Positions 1 to 11,115 of a stretch of DNA of 64,000 bases are shown here, one piece after another. The stretch is from Congeria kusceri (taxonomy: Eukaryota > Mollusca > Bivalvia > Myida > Dreissenidae). Within the stretch, counting starts at the first letter, position 1. Each line of letters starts with the position of its first letter. Below the pieces are notes generated by a model, which saw only the letters and a program-made list of their open reading frames with translations, was not told the DNA's origin and did not search any database. The stretch is from the NCBI GenBank assembly GCA_027627225.1, contig CM051030.1:20665105-20729104 (forward strand), given 5' to 3'. Position numbers and translations under genes: made by a program.

Positions 1-394
1 GAATCTTGATCAGAACCTTTTTTCTTATGATATCTCGTCCGCATTCAAAAATGGTTCCGGTCCGGTGAAAAACATGCCGCCAGGGGGGGTGGGCAGTTTT
101 CCTTATATGGCTTGGTCAGAACATTTGTCTTAGTAATATCTCGGCCGAGTTCGAATCAGGGTCATGTGGGTTGAAAAGCTAGGTCACTAGGTCAAATTGA
201 AGAAAAAGCTTGTTAACACTCTAGAAGTCACATTTTTTTCCCAATCTTCATGAAACTTGGACAGAACATTTGTCCGAATGATATCTCGGCCAAGTTTGAA
301 TCTGGGTCATGTGGGGTCAAAAACTAGGTAACTAGGTCAAATTGAAGAAAAAGCTTGTTAACACTCTTGAAGTCACATTTTTTTCCCAATCTTC
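1..394 (+). repeat. ~145-bp tandem repeat array, left block (family A)
   Basis: About two and a half copies of a ~145-bp unit, cut by the window edge. Each unit runs from CCCAATCTTCATGAAACTTG through a GATATCTCGGCCGAGTT segment and GGTCACTAGGTCAAATTGAA to AACACTCTAGAAGTCACATT. The array resumes at 2210 after an insertion. The unit matches what I know as a common core of interspersed repeats in bivalves; calling it pearl/Helentron-associated (HINE-like) is inference. Confidence 0.85.
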
Positions 395-2209
395 AGGCCT
401 TTTTCTGCTGCTCTCACGGGTTTGATATTCGGACCTGTTCCCAATGCCAAATATGCATTAAATTTTTCCCAATTTGACCAAAAAATTCCCAACTGTAACA
501 AATCTTCTTTTTTTTTTGACAATGAAAGTGAAAATATGATTTTTCAATACTTTACAGCCTATTTGATTTTCTCTAATTTTATCGTTCACATTGTTTACAA
601 GTGGACTTATAATAAATTGGGTAACACAAACAAAAACGATTTGTTTACTATCATGATGAAATTTAACATGAATAATGTGCAAATGTTTTGTTATTTACAC
701 AAGTGGATGTGTCAGTAAAAGAAAGGATTTAAATATAAGGAGGTAAAGATTTCTTTTTAAGTTATCACATATTTTCGTGACCTACATAGTGTAGGTATTA
801 CACGATGTTTATGAACACATCATTAAAACTAAATCATGTAGACTGTAGATCCCACAATTTTATTTTGGTGATGTTGGTCATATTTGGTGATGAATTTTAG
901 AAAGATACACAAACTTGAAAGATACACAAACTTGAAGGAAATGTGACATTTTATAGGCAATTGGTATCTTGCCTCAATTAAAGGACCGATGGAGTTTTAT
1001 TATTCCTATATGCATATGATTACAAACTCATGGTTGCATAGCATGGTTAGGTATTGATCACAATTTTGAGTTAAATTAAAATTAAAATTATTAGTGCTGT
1101 TATATTCTTATTTATTGGTTTAAAACTGTGATTTCATCATTATACTTATGATTTAACGATAAGAATTTTTCCCAATTTTGAAAATTTTACGTCATGAATT
1201 TCACAATTTATTCAAGGTACTTTTTCCCAAAAAGGTCAGAAAAGGGCCTGAAAAGAGTCTGTAAGAATATCGAGAAAAATTATTTGAGAACCATTAGCAA
1301 AAAAACGCACATCCACTACCCAACTCATACTTAAGTAGCCCATTGCACTTACCGATGTTTTAAATCAAAATCGATCCTACCCCCACTGTGTATTGTTCAG
1401 ATACCTTAATTTTCAAACCTGTCACAACAGTATGGTCTTCATCTGTACCAGTTCTCAGGTGAGTGCTTTGGGCCATCATGGCCCTCTTGTTCCCTATTCT
1501 TACCCCAACATTCCCAATTGTAAAAAATATGTAAATTTTTTTGGAAAATGAAAGTGAAAATACGATTTTTCAATACTTTACTTACATTGGACTTTACATT
1601 TGGAGATCGTCAATTTGTATTGTTGACAATGTTTACAAGGGGAGAACACTAATAGCCTTGTAATAAAATGGGTAACACAAAAAAATGATTTTTTTGTCCA
1701 CTATCATGATGAAATTTAACATGAATTATGGGCAAATATTTTGTTATTTACACAAGTACATGTGTCAATTAAAGGAAGGATTTAAATATAAGGAGGTAAA
1801 GATTTCATTTCAAGTTATCACATATTTTCATGACCTTTTTAGTGTAGGTACTACACTATGACTATGTTTATTAACACATTATTAAAACTAAATCATGTAG
1901 ACTGTAGATCTCACAATGTTATTTTGGTGAAGTTGGTCAGATTTGGTGATGAATTTTTAGAAATATACACAAACATAAAGGAAATAAGACATGCATAGGA
2001 TTACAAACTCAGGTTGCATAGCTTGGTTAGGTATTTATCACAATATACAGTTAAATAAAAAAAATTATTCATTGGTTTAAAACTGTAAATTTCATCATTA
2101 TACTTACGATTTAGTGATTTTTTTTTCCCCCAATTTTGAAAAATTTAATGTCGTGAATTTCCCAATTTAACCAAGGTACTTTTTCCCCAGAAGGTTAGAA
2201 AAAGGCCTG
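395..2209. mobile_element. Composite inverted-repeat insertion in the family A array
   Basis: The family A array is interrupted here. The left end begins AGGCCTTTTTCT (395-406) and the right end is its inverse complement AGAAAAAGGCCT (2197-2208). ATCTTC occurs immediately outside both ends (389-394 and 2210-2215), as expected of a 6-bp target duplication, and joining the flanks restores the array unit. The interior holds two related segments (about 424-1243 and 1492-2209, offset near 1050 bp) separated by the 3' end of a family B repeat (1244-1491). No transposase is visible; ORFs of 74-98 codons inside look spurious. Superfamily is not assignable by eye; IS3EU and Dada elements are known for 6-bp duplications. 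Confidence 0.65.
1244..1491 (+). repeat. Family B repeat, 3' end fragment
   Basis: This 250-bp stretch matches the last part of the complete family B elements at 21590-21825 and 28860-29099. It ends with the same hairpin (GGGCCATCATGGCCC) and the terminal CTCTTGTT. It is 5' truncated and sits between the two halves of the surrounding composite insertion. The bases after it (CCCTATTCTTACCCCAAC) also follow the family B element at 21826, so B is inserted in the same host repeat in both places. Confidence 0.8.
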
Positions 2210-4553
2210 ATCTTCATGAAACTTGGTCAGAACATTTGTCCCAATGATATCTCGACTGAGTTCAAATCTGGGTCATTTGGGGTCAAAAACTAGGTCACTA
2301 GGTCAAATTAAAGAAAAAGCTTCAATTTCAATATGTGCTTCCCAAATTATGAATGTCACTTGTCACTTAAGTTTTTCAAACCATGAGGATTAAGGTCGCA
2401 TTTCCATCAGTCCGTATCAGTATATCCATAGCCGTATAAAAATCGAACACATGGAAAATTGTTCGACTAATGAAACTCAGGTGAGCGACCGAGGGCCATT
2501 TGGCCCTCTTGTTCTTATGATATCTCGACCGAGTTCGAAAATGGTTCTGGTCCATTGAAAAACATGGCCGCCAGGGGGGTGGGTCAGTTTTCCTTATATG
2601 GCTATAGGAAAAGCTTGTGAGACCAATCTTCATGAAACTTGGTCAGAACAATTGTCCCAATGATATCTCGGCCGAGTTCGAATCTGGGTCATGTGGGGTC
2701 AAAAACTAGGTCACTAGGTCAAATTGAAGAAAAAGCTCATTAACACTCTAGAAGTCACATATTTTGCCCAATCTTGAAACTTGGTCAGAACATTTGTCAT
2801 GGTCATATCTTATGTCCATTTCGAATTATTACAGTATTTAGTTTATTTCTATTTTAAGTAACAGTCACGTGACCTTTGACCTCTGGTGAAAAGAAAAAGT
2901 CGTGCATTATCCGCACATTGCCACATTGCCGTTTATAGGTATACCCAGTTTCATCGAAAGAAGTTCAGTACTTTTTGAGTGATTGCAGGAACCAGGTTTT
3001 GGGGACGGACGGACAAACATGGACGAACAGATAGAGAGACACACAGACAGATGGCAAACCTATAGTTCAATCTATGTACCAAGTTTCATGGTAATATCTT
3101 ATTTACTTTTCGAATTATAACAGTATTTAGGGGTGGGGGGTGGGGGGGGCAGGCAGTTTATTTTATATGGCTATAGGAGAAGCTGGTGAACACTCTAGAA
3201 GTCACATTTTTAGCCCAATCTACATGAAACTTGGTCAGAACATTTGTCTTAACGATACCTCTGCCGAATTTGAATCTGGGTCATGTGGGGTCAAAAGTAG
3301 GTCACTAGGTCAAATTGAAGAAAAAGCTTGTTGACACTCTAGAAGTCACAAAGCAGGTCACTAGGTCAAATTGAAGAAAAAACTTGTTAACACTCTAGAA
3401 GTCATATTTTTTGCCCAATCTTCATGAAACTTGGTCAGAACATTTGTCCCTATGATATCTCGGCTGAGCTCGAATCTGGGTCATGTGGGGTCAAAAACTA
3501 GGTCACTAGGTCAAGTTGAAGAGAAAGCTTGTTAACACTCAGTCACATTTTTTGCCCAATCTTCATGAAACTTGGTCAGAACATTTGTCCCAATGATATC
3601 TAGATCGAGTTCGAATCTGGGTCATGTGGGGTCAAAAACTAGGTAACTAGGTAAAATTGAAGAAAAGCTTGTTAACACTTTAGAAGTCACATTCAGAAAT
3701 TGAAAAAAAAGCTTGTTTACACTGTAGAAGGCACGTTTTTTGCCGAATCTTCATGAATCTTGGTCAGAACATTTGTCCCAATGATATCTCGGCTGAGTTC
3801 GAATCTGGGTCATGTGGGGTCAACAACTAGTCACTAGGTCAAATTGAAGAAAAAGTTTGTTAACACTCTAGAAGTCACATTTTTTGCCCAATCCTCATGA
3901 AACATGGTCAGAACTGTTGTCTTAATGATAACGAGTTTGAATTTGGGTCATGTGGGGTGAAAAACTAGGTCACTAGGTCAAATTGAAGAAAAAGCTTGTT
4001 AACACTCTAGAAGTCACATTTTCTTCCCAATCTTCATGAAACATGGTCAGAACATTTTTTCTGATGATATCTCGACCGAATTTGAATCTGGGTCAGGTGG
4101 GGTCAAAAACTAGGTCACGAGGTAAAATTGAAGAAAAGCTTGTTAACACTTTAGAAGTCACATTCAGAACATTTGTCTTAATGGTATTTTAGCCTAGTTA
4201 GAATCTGGGTCATGTGGGGTCAAAAACTAGGTCAAATCAAAGAAAAAGATTGTTAACACTCTAGAAGTTACATTATTTGCCCAATTGTCATGAAACTTGG
4301 TCAGAACATTTGTCCCAATGGTATCTCGGCCGAATTTGAATCTGGGCCATGTGCGGTCAAAAACTAGGTCACTAGGTCAAATTGAAGAAAAAGTATCAAA
4401 TTCTATTTGTACTTCAAAAGTTTGAATTTCTGTTGTCTCTTAAGTTTTTCAAACCATGATTATTAAGGCCGCATTTCATAAAAATCTAACACATGGAAAA
4501 TTGTTCGACTAATGAAACTCCGGTGAGGGACCAAGGGTCATTTGGCCCTCTTG
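2210..4553 (+). repeat. ~145-bp tandem repeat array, main left block (family A), with two 3' ends
   Basis: About a dozen diverged ~145-bp units, several carrying internal deletions. Two 3' termini are present, ending near 2513 and near 4553, each with a hairpin (AGGGCCATTTGGCCCT or a near copy) followed by CTCTTGTT; so at least two elements are joined head to tail. A segment at about 2815-3130 is foreign to the unit: it contains CTTTGACCTCTGG and GGACGGACGGACAAACATGG, resembling another bivalve interspersed repeat. Short ORFs in the array are not genes. Confidence 0.85.
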
Positions 4554-4984
4554 TTTATTCAATGTTGACCTAAATTGCACAGTTTGTGTATGACCATAAA
4601 ATCTTAGATGGGATTGTTATTGGGTCAGATCTCACCAGTAACACCAGAGTTATTGCCCTTTTTATATGCAAAAAAAGTGCAAAAATGCCTGTTTCCAACG
4701 TATAGAGATTATTTTCCATCCAATCTTAACCAAACTTTCACAGTTTGTGTATGACCATCAGATCTCAGCAGACGCAAAATCGTGTTTCAAACACCAGAGT
4801 TATTGCCCTTTGTTTATTTAAAAAATATACAAAAATGGACATATTCAGAATAGAGACTTCATTTTTCATCCAATCTTCACCAATCTTGCACAGTTTGTCT
4901 ATTACCATGAGATTACAGTTGAAGTCGAATATAAGCAAGATCGGACCAGAAATACCAGAGTTATTGCCCTTTGTTTACAAAACA
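4554..4984 (+). repeat. Family B repeat core fragment
   Basis: Three degenerate copies of the family B core unit, recognised by CACAGTTTGTGTATGACCAT and by CCAGAGTTATTGCCCTTTGT. The fragment begins directly after the 3' end of a family A element and lacks the family B leader and tail. The 87-codon ORF inside it is translated repeat. 4985-5234 after it shows nothing recognisable. Confidence 0.8.
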
Positions 4985-5396
4985 ACTATTATTTTTTTAC
5001 ACCCTTGACATTTCCTCTTGTTCAAAATTTTCTGGGCCCCAATCCCTCTACTGGGGAGTATAGTTTTTAAGCCCTGTTTCAGGAAAAACATCCCCCCTAA
5101 TTTGTAAAAGTAAAATTAGTTAAAAATTTCATTAATATTAAATAGGACTTTGTTGCCTGTAAAAAGCTTGTGAGTAGTCTTTGCTGAAATAATTTGCATT
5201 TGAACGTTACTGTTTTCAATGATTGTTCTTTTTTGATTCCCCAAATTATGTTTGTTTCAGGTTACCTGACCTACCCTAAAAAAATGCCCCGACCCTTGAA
5301 CATTTTCTTGAGTTTGTCAGACATTTTTTGTTTGATTTATCTTTTTCCAATAATTTAATGTTTTTTGGGATAAATAAGTGTTTTGTTTTGATAGCA

Positions 5397-6779
5397 CAGG
5401 GTTGTCATTAAGAACCGGCTGCCGGCCAAATTGACTGTTATGGGTTGGCTCAAAATTTCAAAGAACTAAAAATAAATTATTGTGTACCTTGTTGTGAAAG
5501 TGAAAGCCAGTCTTTACCTCAACACACACTAATCCATATTGAATGTAATAATCATGTTAATCATGTCCAATAAGTGTTCCCTCGTAACGCAGTTTCCATT
5601 TTAATTCAAAGACATGTGTTTTTCGTCACCACCATTTAAATCTCCAATTTATGCAATGCAACAAAACTACATTCTGATTTTTTTCACACCCTGACTTTTC
5701 CCAATAACGCTAATTCACTAATGCTCTATCGACAGTGCTTGTGTTTTTCAGGTACAGTAGTATTGATTGATGCTTTTCACACTGACCATGTGCTAAGCGT
5801 GTTACACGGGGTTACTGCTACATGTATAAACTGCTAGACGATAGCCAGAGTTCGGCAGTAACATCAAAGACTTTTGAATTCAAACCGACACAGTTGCTTT
5901 AGCTTGCGGATTTGGAAGCCCATCTAACTGATGACGTCGTGCTGTTACGCTTCTTTGTTTTAACAGGTGTTATCATTAATGACTCGTGTGTTTAACAGAT
6001 TTTGTTGTTTGTTCAGTTCTAATTGGAAAAATAAGTGCAAGGTGATTTGAATGCAGTGTTTTATTGCTAAAAAAAAATATTAATTAATAATGAACAAAAT
6101 ATAATGAATATATAATTAAAATTTTCCAATTCCAAAAAAAAAACAATTGCCGAAAATGCATTTTATAATGTGTTACGATGCATTGTGAATGTTTATATAA
6201 AAATAAAAGTGTTACACTATTAATCTATTAAATCTAATTGTTGTTCAATCTATAAAAATCATTTTTAAAAAGTGTAATTAATTTAAGTAGTTGAGTAATA
6301 AAAAAAAATCACACAACATTAGACAGCTTTATTTGTTTGTGTGTTATTTCTATAATTGATTATAAAAATCTGAACTATCAAATTAAGTTAGAGGGTAAAT
6401 TTCTTAGGTCAAACTATCATGAATCATGTGTCCAAAGTTGCTCAAATCCTAGCAGGGCTGCCCCTGGTTTAATTTTGTTTGTTGCAAATTTACCCTACAA
6501 CATTGAAATCCTACTCATATTGGGTATTTTATAGGGTTTTATGAAGAAAAAATTGTAGCCAAATGGAAACTTTTTAGCCAAGTAGTGAAATTTTTACCCA
6601 TTGGCTTATTTGACGAATGGTAGAGTAAGCCCTGGCTAGGATTTTGCATCTAAATTTCAAAAACATTTCTGGGGGAGCATGCACCCAGACCCCCCCCCCC
6701 CCAGTTCACTTCGGCATTTGAAGCTTTGGCCTCCTCAATTGGTCATTGAGCCTCCTTGAACAAATCTTAATGACAACCC
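5397..6779. mobile_element. Non-autonomous hAT-like element with 8-bp target duplication
   Basis: The left terminus CAGGGTTGTCATTAAGA (5397-5413) is inverted at the right (TCTTAATGACAACCC, ending 6779). The octamer TGATAGCA precedes the left end (5389-5396) and follows the right end (6780-6787). An 8-bp duplication with CAGGG-type termini is characteristic of the hAT superfamily. At 1.38 kb with no long ORF it is non-autonomous. A run of C at 6691-6703 and AT-rich stretches lie inside. The insertion is younger than its host element. Confidence 0.75.
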
Positions 6780-6813
6780 TGATAGCATCCACTTATAAAC
6801 ATTGTTTATTAAT

Positions 6814-7227
6814 CCCCCGCCGCGAAGCCGGAAGGGGGTTATAGGAATGCCCTTCGTCCTCCGTCTGTCCGTCGGTCCGTAACATTTTCGTGTCCGCTCC
6901 ATATCTCCTATACCCTTTGAAGGATTTTCATGAAACTTGGCTTACATGTTTATCACATTGAGGTGATGTGCAAAAGGCTCCATCACATTGAGGCGATGTG
7001 CAGAAGGCATGGAGCAGTCTTGCCACCTCAAGGTCAAGGTCACACTTAAAGGTCAAATGTTTGAGCCTCCATTTTCCTGTCAGCTCCATATCTAAATTTC
7101 TGAAACTGTACTTTCATATCTGGTCCAACTGTGCCAGATTAAGGTCAGTGTGATACTTCAAAGTCACCTTTAAAATGTAATGAAGGATCACGACGGGGGA
7201 TATAGCTGTCCTTTGAACTGCCTTGTT
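6814..7227 (+). mobile_element. Hairpin-headed repeat, family D
   Basis: It starts with a stem-loop (CCCCCGCCGCGAAGCCGG followed by AAGGGGG), then a CGTCCTCCGTCTGTCCGTCG tract, a short core with ATGAAACTTGGCTTACATG and two near-duplicate ATCACATTGAGG(T/C)GATGTGCA stretches, and ends ACTGCCTTGTT. The plan (5' hairpin, CCGTCCGTC leader, core, CTTGTT tail) is shared by families A, B, E, F and H here. It is inserted in the 5235-7367 element. Confidence 0.7.
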
Positions 7228-7651
7228 ACTGATATGTTTTACATATTAATCAGTTTTAGAATCTTCAAGTTGACCATTTACCAACTAAAAAAATAAAATA
7301 ATAAAAAATCCCGACCTACCTACCCTATTTTTTTTGGGCACGTAAACATACATAATTTTTTTATGCCTTAATGAAGACAAAATTACCCTTACCATTCTGC
7401 TTATCTAAATAGAGGAACTCTTTCATAATTACTATTTTAATCCTCATAAAATCATATAACTTATTTTAAAACAGGAGCATGAAATTGCTTTCTTGTTCAT
7501 TCTTCCAGTCATCGTTATTCTCATTCCATGATTTTGTTTATTCCTGAGCATTAACAGGCCAATGACAAGATTTCAGTACAACTTTATTGGAAGCAGCAAT
7601 TTAACACCATGAAGAGATCAATTATCATGATGCTCATCCTGAACACTTTAT

Positions 7652-8033
7652 GCTCGACTGGCCAAAGGCCAGCGAGCTTTTGTCATGGCGGATCGTACAT
7701 CGCCCGTGCCTTTGTGGGTGCATGTGTAAACTTTTCCTTTAAATGACATCTCCTTCGAAACTGGTAGGCCGAATTTGCTGAAATTTTATAGAAATGTTCC
7801 TTGGGTGGTTGTCTACCATAGTTGCTCTAGTGGTTCCGCTCCGTTGAAAAACATTACCATTTTTCCTTTTATGGCTATATTGAAAACTTTGAAAATCAGT
7901 CTTCTTGTCAGAAACCACTGGTTGGATTTCAAAATAATTTCAAAGAAATGATCCTTGGGTGGTCCTCTACCAAGTTGCTAAAATAATTCCGCCCCGTTGA
8001 AAAACATGGCCACCAGGGGTAGGGCCATATTTG
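7652..8033 (+). mobile_element. Hairpin-headed repeat, family C, copy 1 (truncated)
   Basis: It begins with a stem-loop, GCTCGACTGGCC - aaa - GGCCAGCGAGC (7652-7677), then a leader and units containing AAATGACATCTCCTTCGAAAC and AAATGTTCCTTGGGTGG. It stops at GGGCCATATTTG, where a different element (8034) begins. Copy 2 at 8907 also stops at a GGGGCCATTTG motif against another element. 7371-7651 before it shows nothing recognisable. Confidence 0.7.
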
Positions 8034-8897
8034 TGTCGCCTGACTAGGCGACATATAGGGGTTACTTATGTCGGCGGCGGTGTCAGCAGCGGTGGCCACG
8101 TCCCCGTTTGCTTGTCCGGAGCATAACTCTTAGAGTATTAAACCTATCAACATGAAACTTCATAGGTAGATAGATCTCATTGAGGGGAAGTACAATGCAC
8201 AAGAACCGTTACTTTGCACCTCATACTTTTGGAGTTATTGCCCTTTGTTTATTATCATACTTAATTTTTGTCCGGAGCATAACTCTACGACTATGAAAGC
8301 TATCAACTTGAAACTTCATAGGTAGATAGATCTAATTGAGGAGAAGTGCAGTGCACACGAACCGTTACTGTGCAGCTCATACTTTCGGAGTTTATGGCCT
8401 TTTGTAAATTTTCATACTTATTTTTGTGTCACATTTTTGGTTTTAATTAGTCTTTTCTTTGCAATTAGCCACAGTGCAGTGCTTTTGAAGATTTCAATAA
8501 ATATGCTAAAAAACATTTGAGCATTAACCTTAAGTGCTTCTTCATTTGGATTTGTTTTGAAAGTCTGTCCGAGTTTTATTCCAGGTACAATAGAAGCTTC
8601 AAGCATGAGGCTTGAATATTCAGAGATATCGGATCATTGACTTAAGAAAATGTAGGTATCACAAAGCTTAATTGTTTCGTTTCGTGTACTAAATGTATAA
8701 CCTGCCAGAAACTCTGAAGCCAGCCATGTTGATCTCAGATATGACGTTGCTCAACCGTGTCTCTCTCAGAAAATGTTGAAATAAGGTTTGTGTAGACAAT
8801 AACTTAAGGTGTGCAAGGTGTACTTTGCAACATAATCGCTCATATTTCACGTAAGCTATCCGGCGTCAGGCGACACATCCGACTCACGGAGTTCTAG
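8034..8897 (+). mobile_element. Inverted-end repeat, family G (TGTCGCCTGAC termini)
   Basis: An 11-bp terminal inverted repeat, TGTCGCCTGAC at 8034-8044 and GTCAGGCGACA at 8865-8875, is followed by a short tail ending near GAGTTCTAGTT. The first 20 bases also form a stem-loop (TGTCGCCTGACTAGGCGACA). Inside are two copies of a ~165-bp unit with ATGAAACTTCATAGGTAGAT or a close variant, then ~400 bp of unrelated AT-rich sequence. No protein is encoded; the 62-codon minus ORF at 8418-8606 is not convincing. Confidence 0.65.
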
Positions 8898-8906
8898 TTC
8901 CTTATT

Positions 8907-9289
8907 AGCTCCACTGGCTGAAGGCCAGAGAGCTTATGCCAATTGGCGATTCGTCCTTCGTGCGTGCATGTTTGCCTGCGTTCGTACATCCGTCCGTATA
9001 CTTTTCCTTTAAAGGACTCTTCTAAACCTGTAGGCTGACTTTGATGAAACTTTACATAAATTTTCCGTGGTTGGGCCTCTACCATAGTTGCTCAAATGGT
9101 TCCAGTTTGCTGCACAAGATGGGCCGTCAGAGTTATAAATAGAAATATCTTTAAATGACATCTCCTCCTAAACACCTGGGTGGATTTTGAATTAATTTCA
9201 CAGAAATGTTCCTTGGGTGGACCTCTACCAAAGTTCTGTAATGGTTGCGCTTTGTTGAAAAACATGGCCCTAGAAGCGGGGCCATTTGT
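8907..9289 (+). mobile_element. Hairpin-headed repeat, family C, copy 2 (truncated)
   Basis: The stem-loop AGCTCCACTGGCTGAAGGCC then AGAGAGCT (8907-8936) opens it. A leader with CATCCGTCCGTATAC and units with TGACATCTCCTCCTAAACAC and ATGTTCCTTGGGTGGACC follow. It ends at GCGGGGCCATTTG against family E, mirroring the end of copy 1. Confidence 0.7.
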
Positions 9290-10178
9290 AGCTTGACTTT
9301 AGGAAGAAAAAAAGTCAAGCTATTGTCATCGCCCCGTCGTCTGCGTGAGTGTTTGTGTCAGCATCTGCGTTAGTTAAGTGTTTGGTTAAGTTTTTTGTCA
9401 GAATCCATTTCTCCAAAACTACCAAAGATATCCGTTTGAAACTTTCGATACTTGTTCACTATCAAATTGTACTGAATTACAACAAGGTTGGTAACCCTGT
9501 GATTTGTATTTCCAGAGTTATCTGCCGTTGTTTGGACCTTCAACTTACGACTTATCATATTTTGACATTTTGTTTAAATATAAAATTTCTCAATAACTAT
9601 CAAAGACATTAAATTGAAACTCAAGGTACTTGTTTATGGTGCTGACACTATTTTGTAGACAAGAGGAGGTAACTCTTTCTAGGAATTTGTTGGAGTTATT
9701 ACCCTTTTTTCAACTTTCAATTATTTTTTTAGGTCAAATTTCTCAATACCTATATGAGGTATTGACTTGAAACTCAAAGTACTTTATCACAGCGATGAAC
9801 TTATTATGTAGGCAAGAGGAGGTAACTCTATCAAGTATTTGCTCTCTTTTCAACTTAGAAATTTCGCATTAGGTCAAATTTCACAATATCAGTACGAGGG
9901 TATTGATTTGAAACACAAAATACTTTATCACAGTTAGGAACCTATTCTGTAGAAAAGATGAGGTAACTATATCAAGGTTTATGGTGGAGTTATTTGCCCT
10001 TTTTTTCAACTTAGATTTTTTTGCTATGGGTGAAATTTTTCTCAATATCTATAAGAGGTATGACTTGGAATTCAAAATGCCTCACGACAGTTATAACTTA
10101 TTCTATAAACAAAAGCCTAGAGTACTATCAAATATGAGAAAGTCAAGCGTCCAGCACCCGTAGGCGATGCTCTTGTTA
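9290..10178 (+). mobile_element. Hairpin-headed repeat, family E, complete
   Basis: A perfect 11-bp stem, AGCTTGACTTT (9290-9300) and AAAGTCAAGCT (9311-9321), opens the element. It continues with CATCGCCCCGTCGTCTGCG and about four core units of 130-200 bp, marked by TATTGACTTGAAACTCAAA-like and AAGAGGAGGTAACTCT-like segments. It ends CGTAGGCGATGCTCTTGTTA-like at 10178. The 87- and 60-codon ORFs across it are translated repeat. 10179-10361 shows no feature. Confidence 0.75.
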
Positions 10179-10361
10179 TAAAAAAAATGTACTAATACTG
10201 TCAAAAACATATAAAACCAACTCTCTTTATATTAGTGTTTACTTGTTCCCCTTACAAAATTTCTGTCATTAGTGCAACCTCTGAAGCATAGCTGGCTCTT
10301 TTTTCAATGCAACTCAAAAAAGAGGTAGTGCCAGTGAATAATGGTCAGTAATATTACCATA

Positions 10362-11115
10362 GGTCAGTCCACAAAACTGTAATGGTCCCATGTTGCAATA
10401 TTACCATAGGTCAGTCCACAAAACTGTAATGGTCACAGGTTGCAATATTGCCATAGGTCAGTCCACAATACTGTAAATGGTCACATGTTGCAATATAACC
10501 ATTGGTCAGTCCACAAAACTGTAATGGTCACATGTTGCAATATTGCCATAGGTCAGTCCACAAAACTGTAATGGTACCATGTTGCAATATTACTATTGGT
10601 CACTCCACAAAACTGTAATGGTCACATGTTGCAATTTAACCATTGGTCAGTCCACAAAACTGTAATGGTCACATTTTGCAATATAACCATTGGTCAGTCC
10701 ACAAAACTGTAATGGTCACATGTTGCAATATAACTATTGGTCAGTCCACAAAACTATAATGGTCCCATATTGCAATATTACCATAGGTCAATCCACAAAA
10801 CTGTAATGGTCACATGTTGCAATATAACCATTGGTCAGTCCACAAAACTGTAATGGTCCCATGTGGCAATATTACTATTGGTAAGTCCACAAAACTGTAA
10901 GGGTACCATACTGCAATATTACCATAGGTCAGTACACAAAACTGTAATGGTCACATGTCGCAATATTATCATAGGTCAGTACACAAAACTGTAATGGTCA
11001 CATGTTGCAATATTGCCATAGGTAAGTCCACAAAACTGTAATGGTACCATGTTGCAATATTGCCATAGGTCAGTACACAAAACTGTAATGGTCACATGGT
11101 TGCAATATTGCCATA
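10362..11115 (+). repeat. 47-bp minisatellite, 16 copies
   Basis: Sixteen consecutive copies of a 47-bp unit (two are 48 bp). Each starts GGTCAGTCCACAAAACTGTA, continues ATGGTCACATGTTGCAATAT and ends in a variable heptamer (TACCATA, AACCATT, TGCCATA, TACTATT). There are no spacers, so this is not a CRISPR array. Variants of the heptamer and of TCACATG/TCCCATG/TACCATG alternate along the array. A decayed partial unit follows at 11124-11155. Confidence 0.95.

Larger units (their letters stand above)
5235..7367. mobile_element. Inverted-repeat DNA element carrying two nested insertions
   Basis: The left end (ATGTTTGTTTCAGGTTACC then TGACCTACCCTAAAAAAATG) and right end (CCCGACCTACCTACCCTATT ... 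ATGCC, then TTA at 7368-7370) are inverted relatives, and match the ends of the element at 14584-15707. The interior is taken up by a hAT-like insertion (5397-6779) and a hairpin-headed repeat (6814-7227), leaving only about 330 bp of the host element. No transposase is visible. The left terminus is worn and its exact edge is uncertain. Confidence 0.6.

Noticed and set aside
2376..2633. 85-codon minus ORF
   Set aside because: Lies across the junction of two family A repeats; not coding.
10362..11115. CRISPR-like regular repeat
   Set aside because: Units abut with no unique spacers, and the context is a eukaryotic genome; it is a minisatellite.
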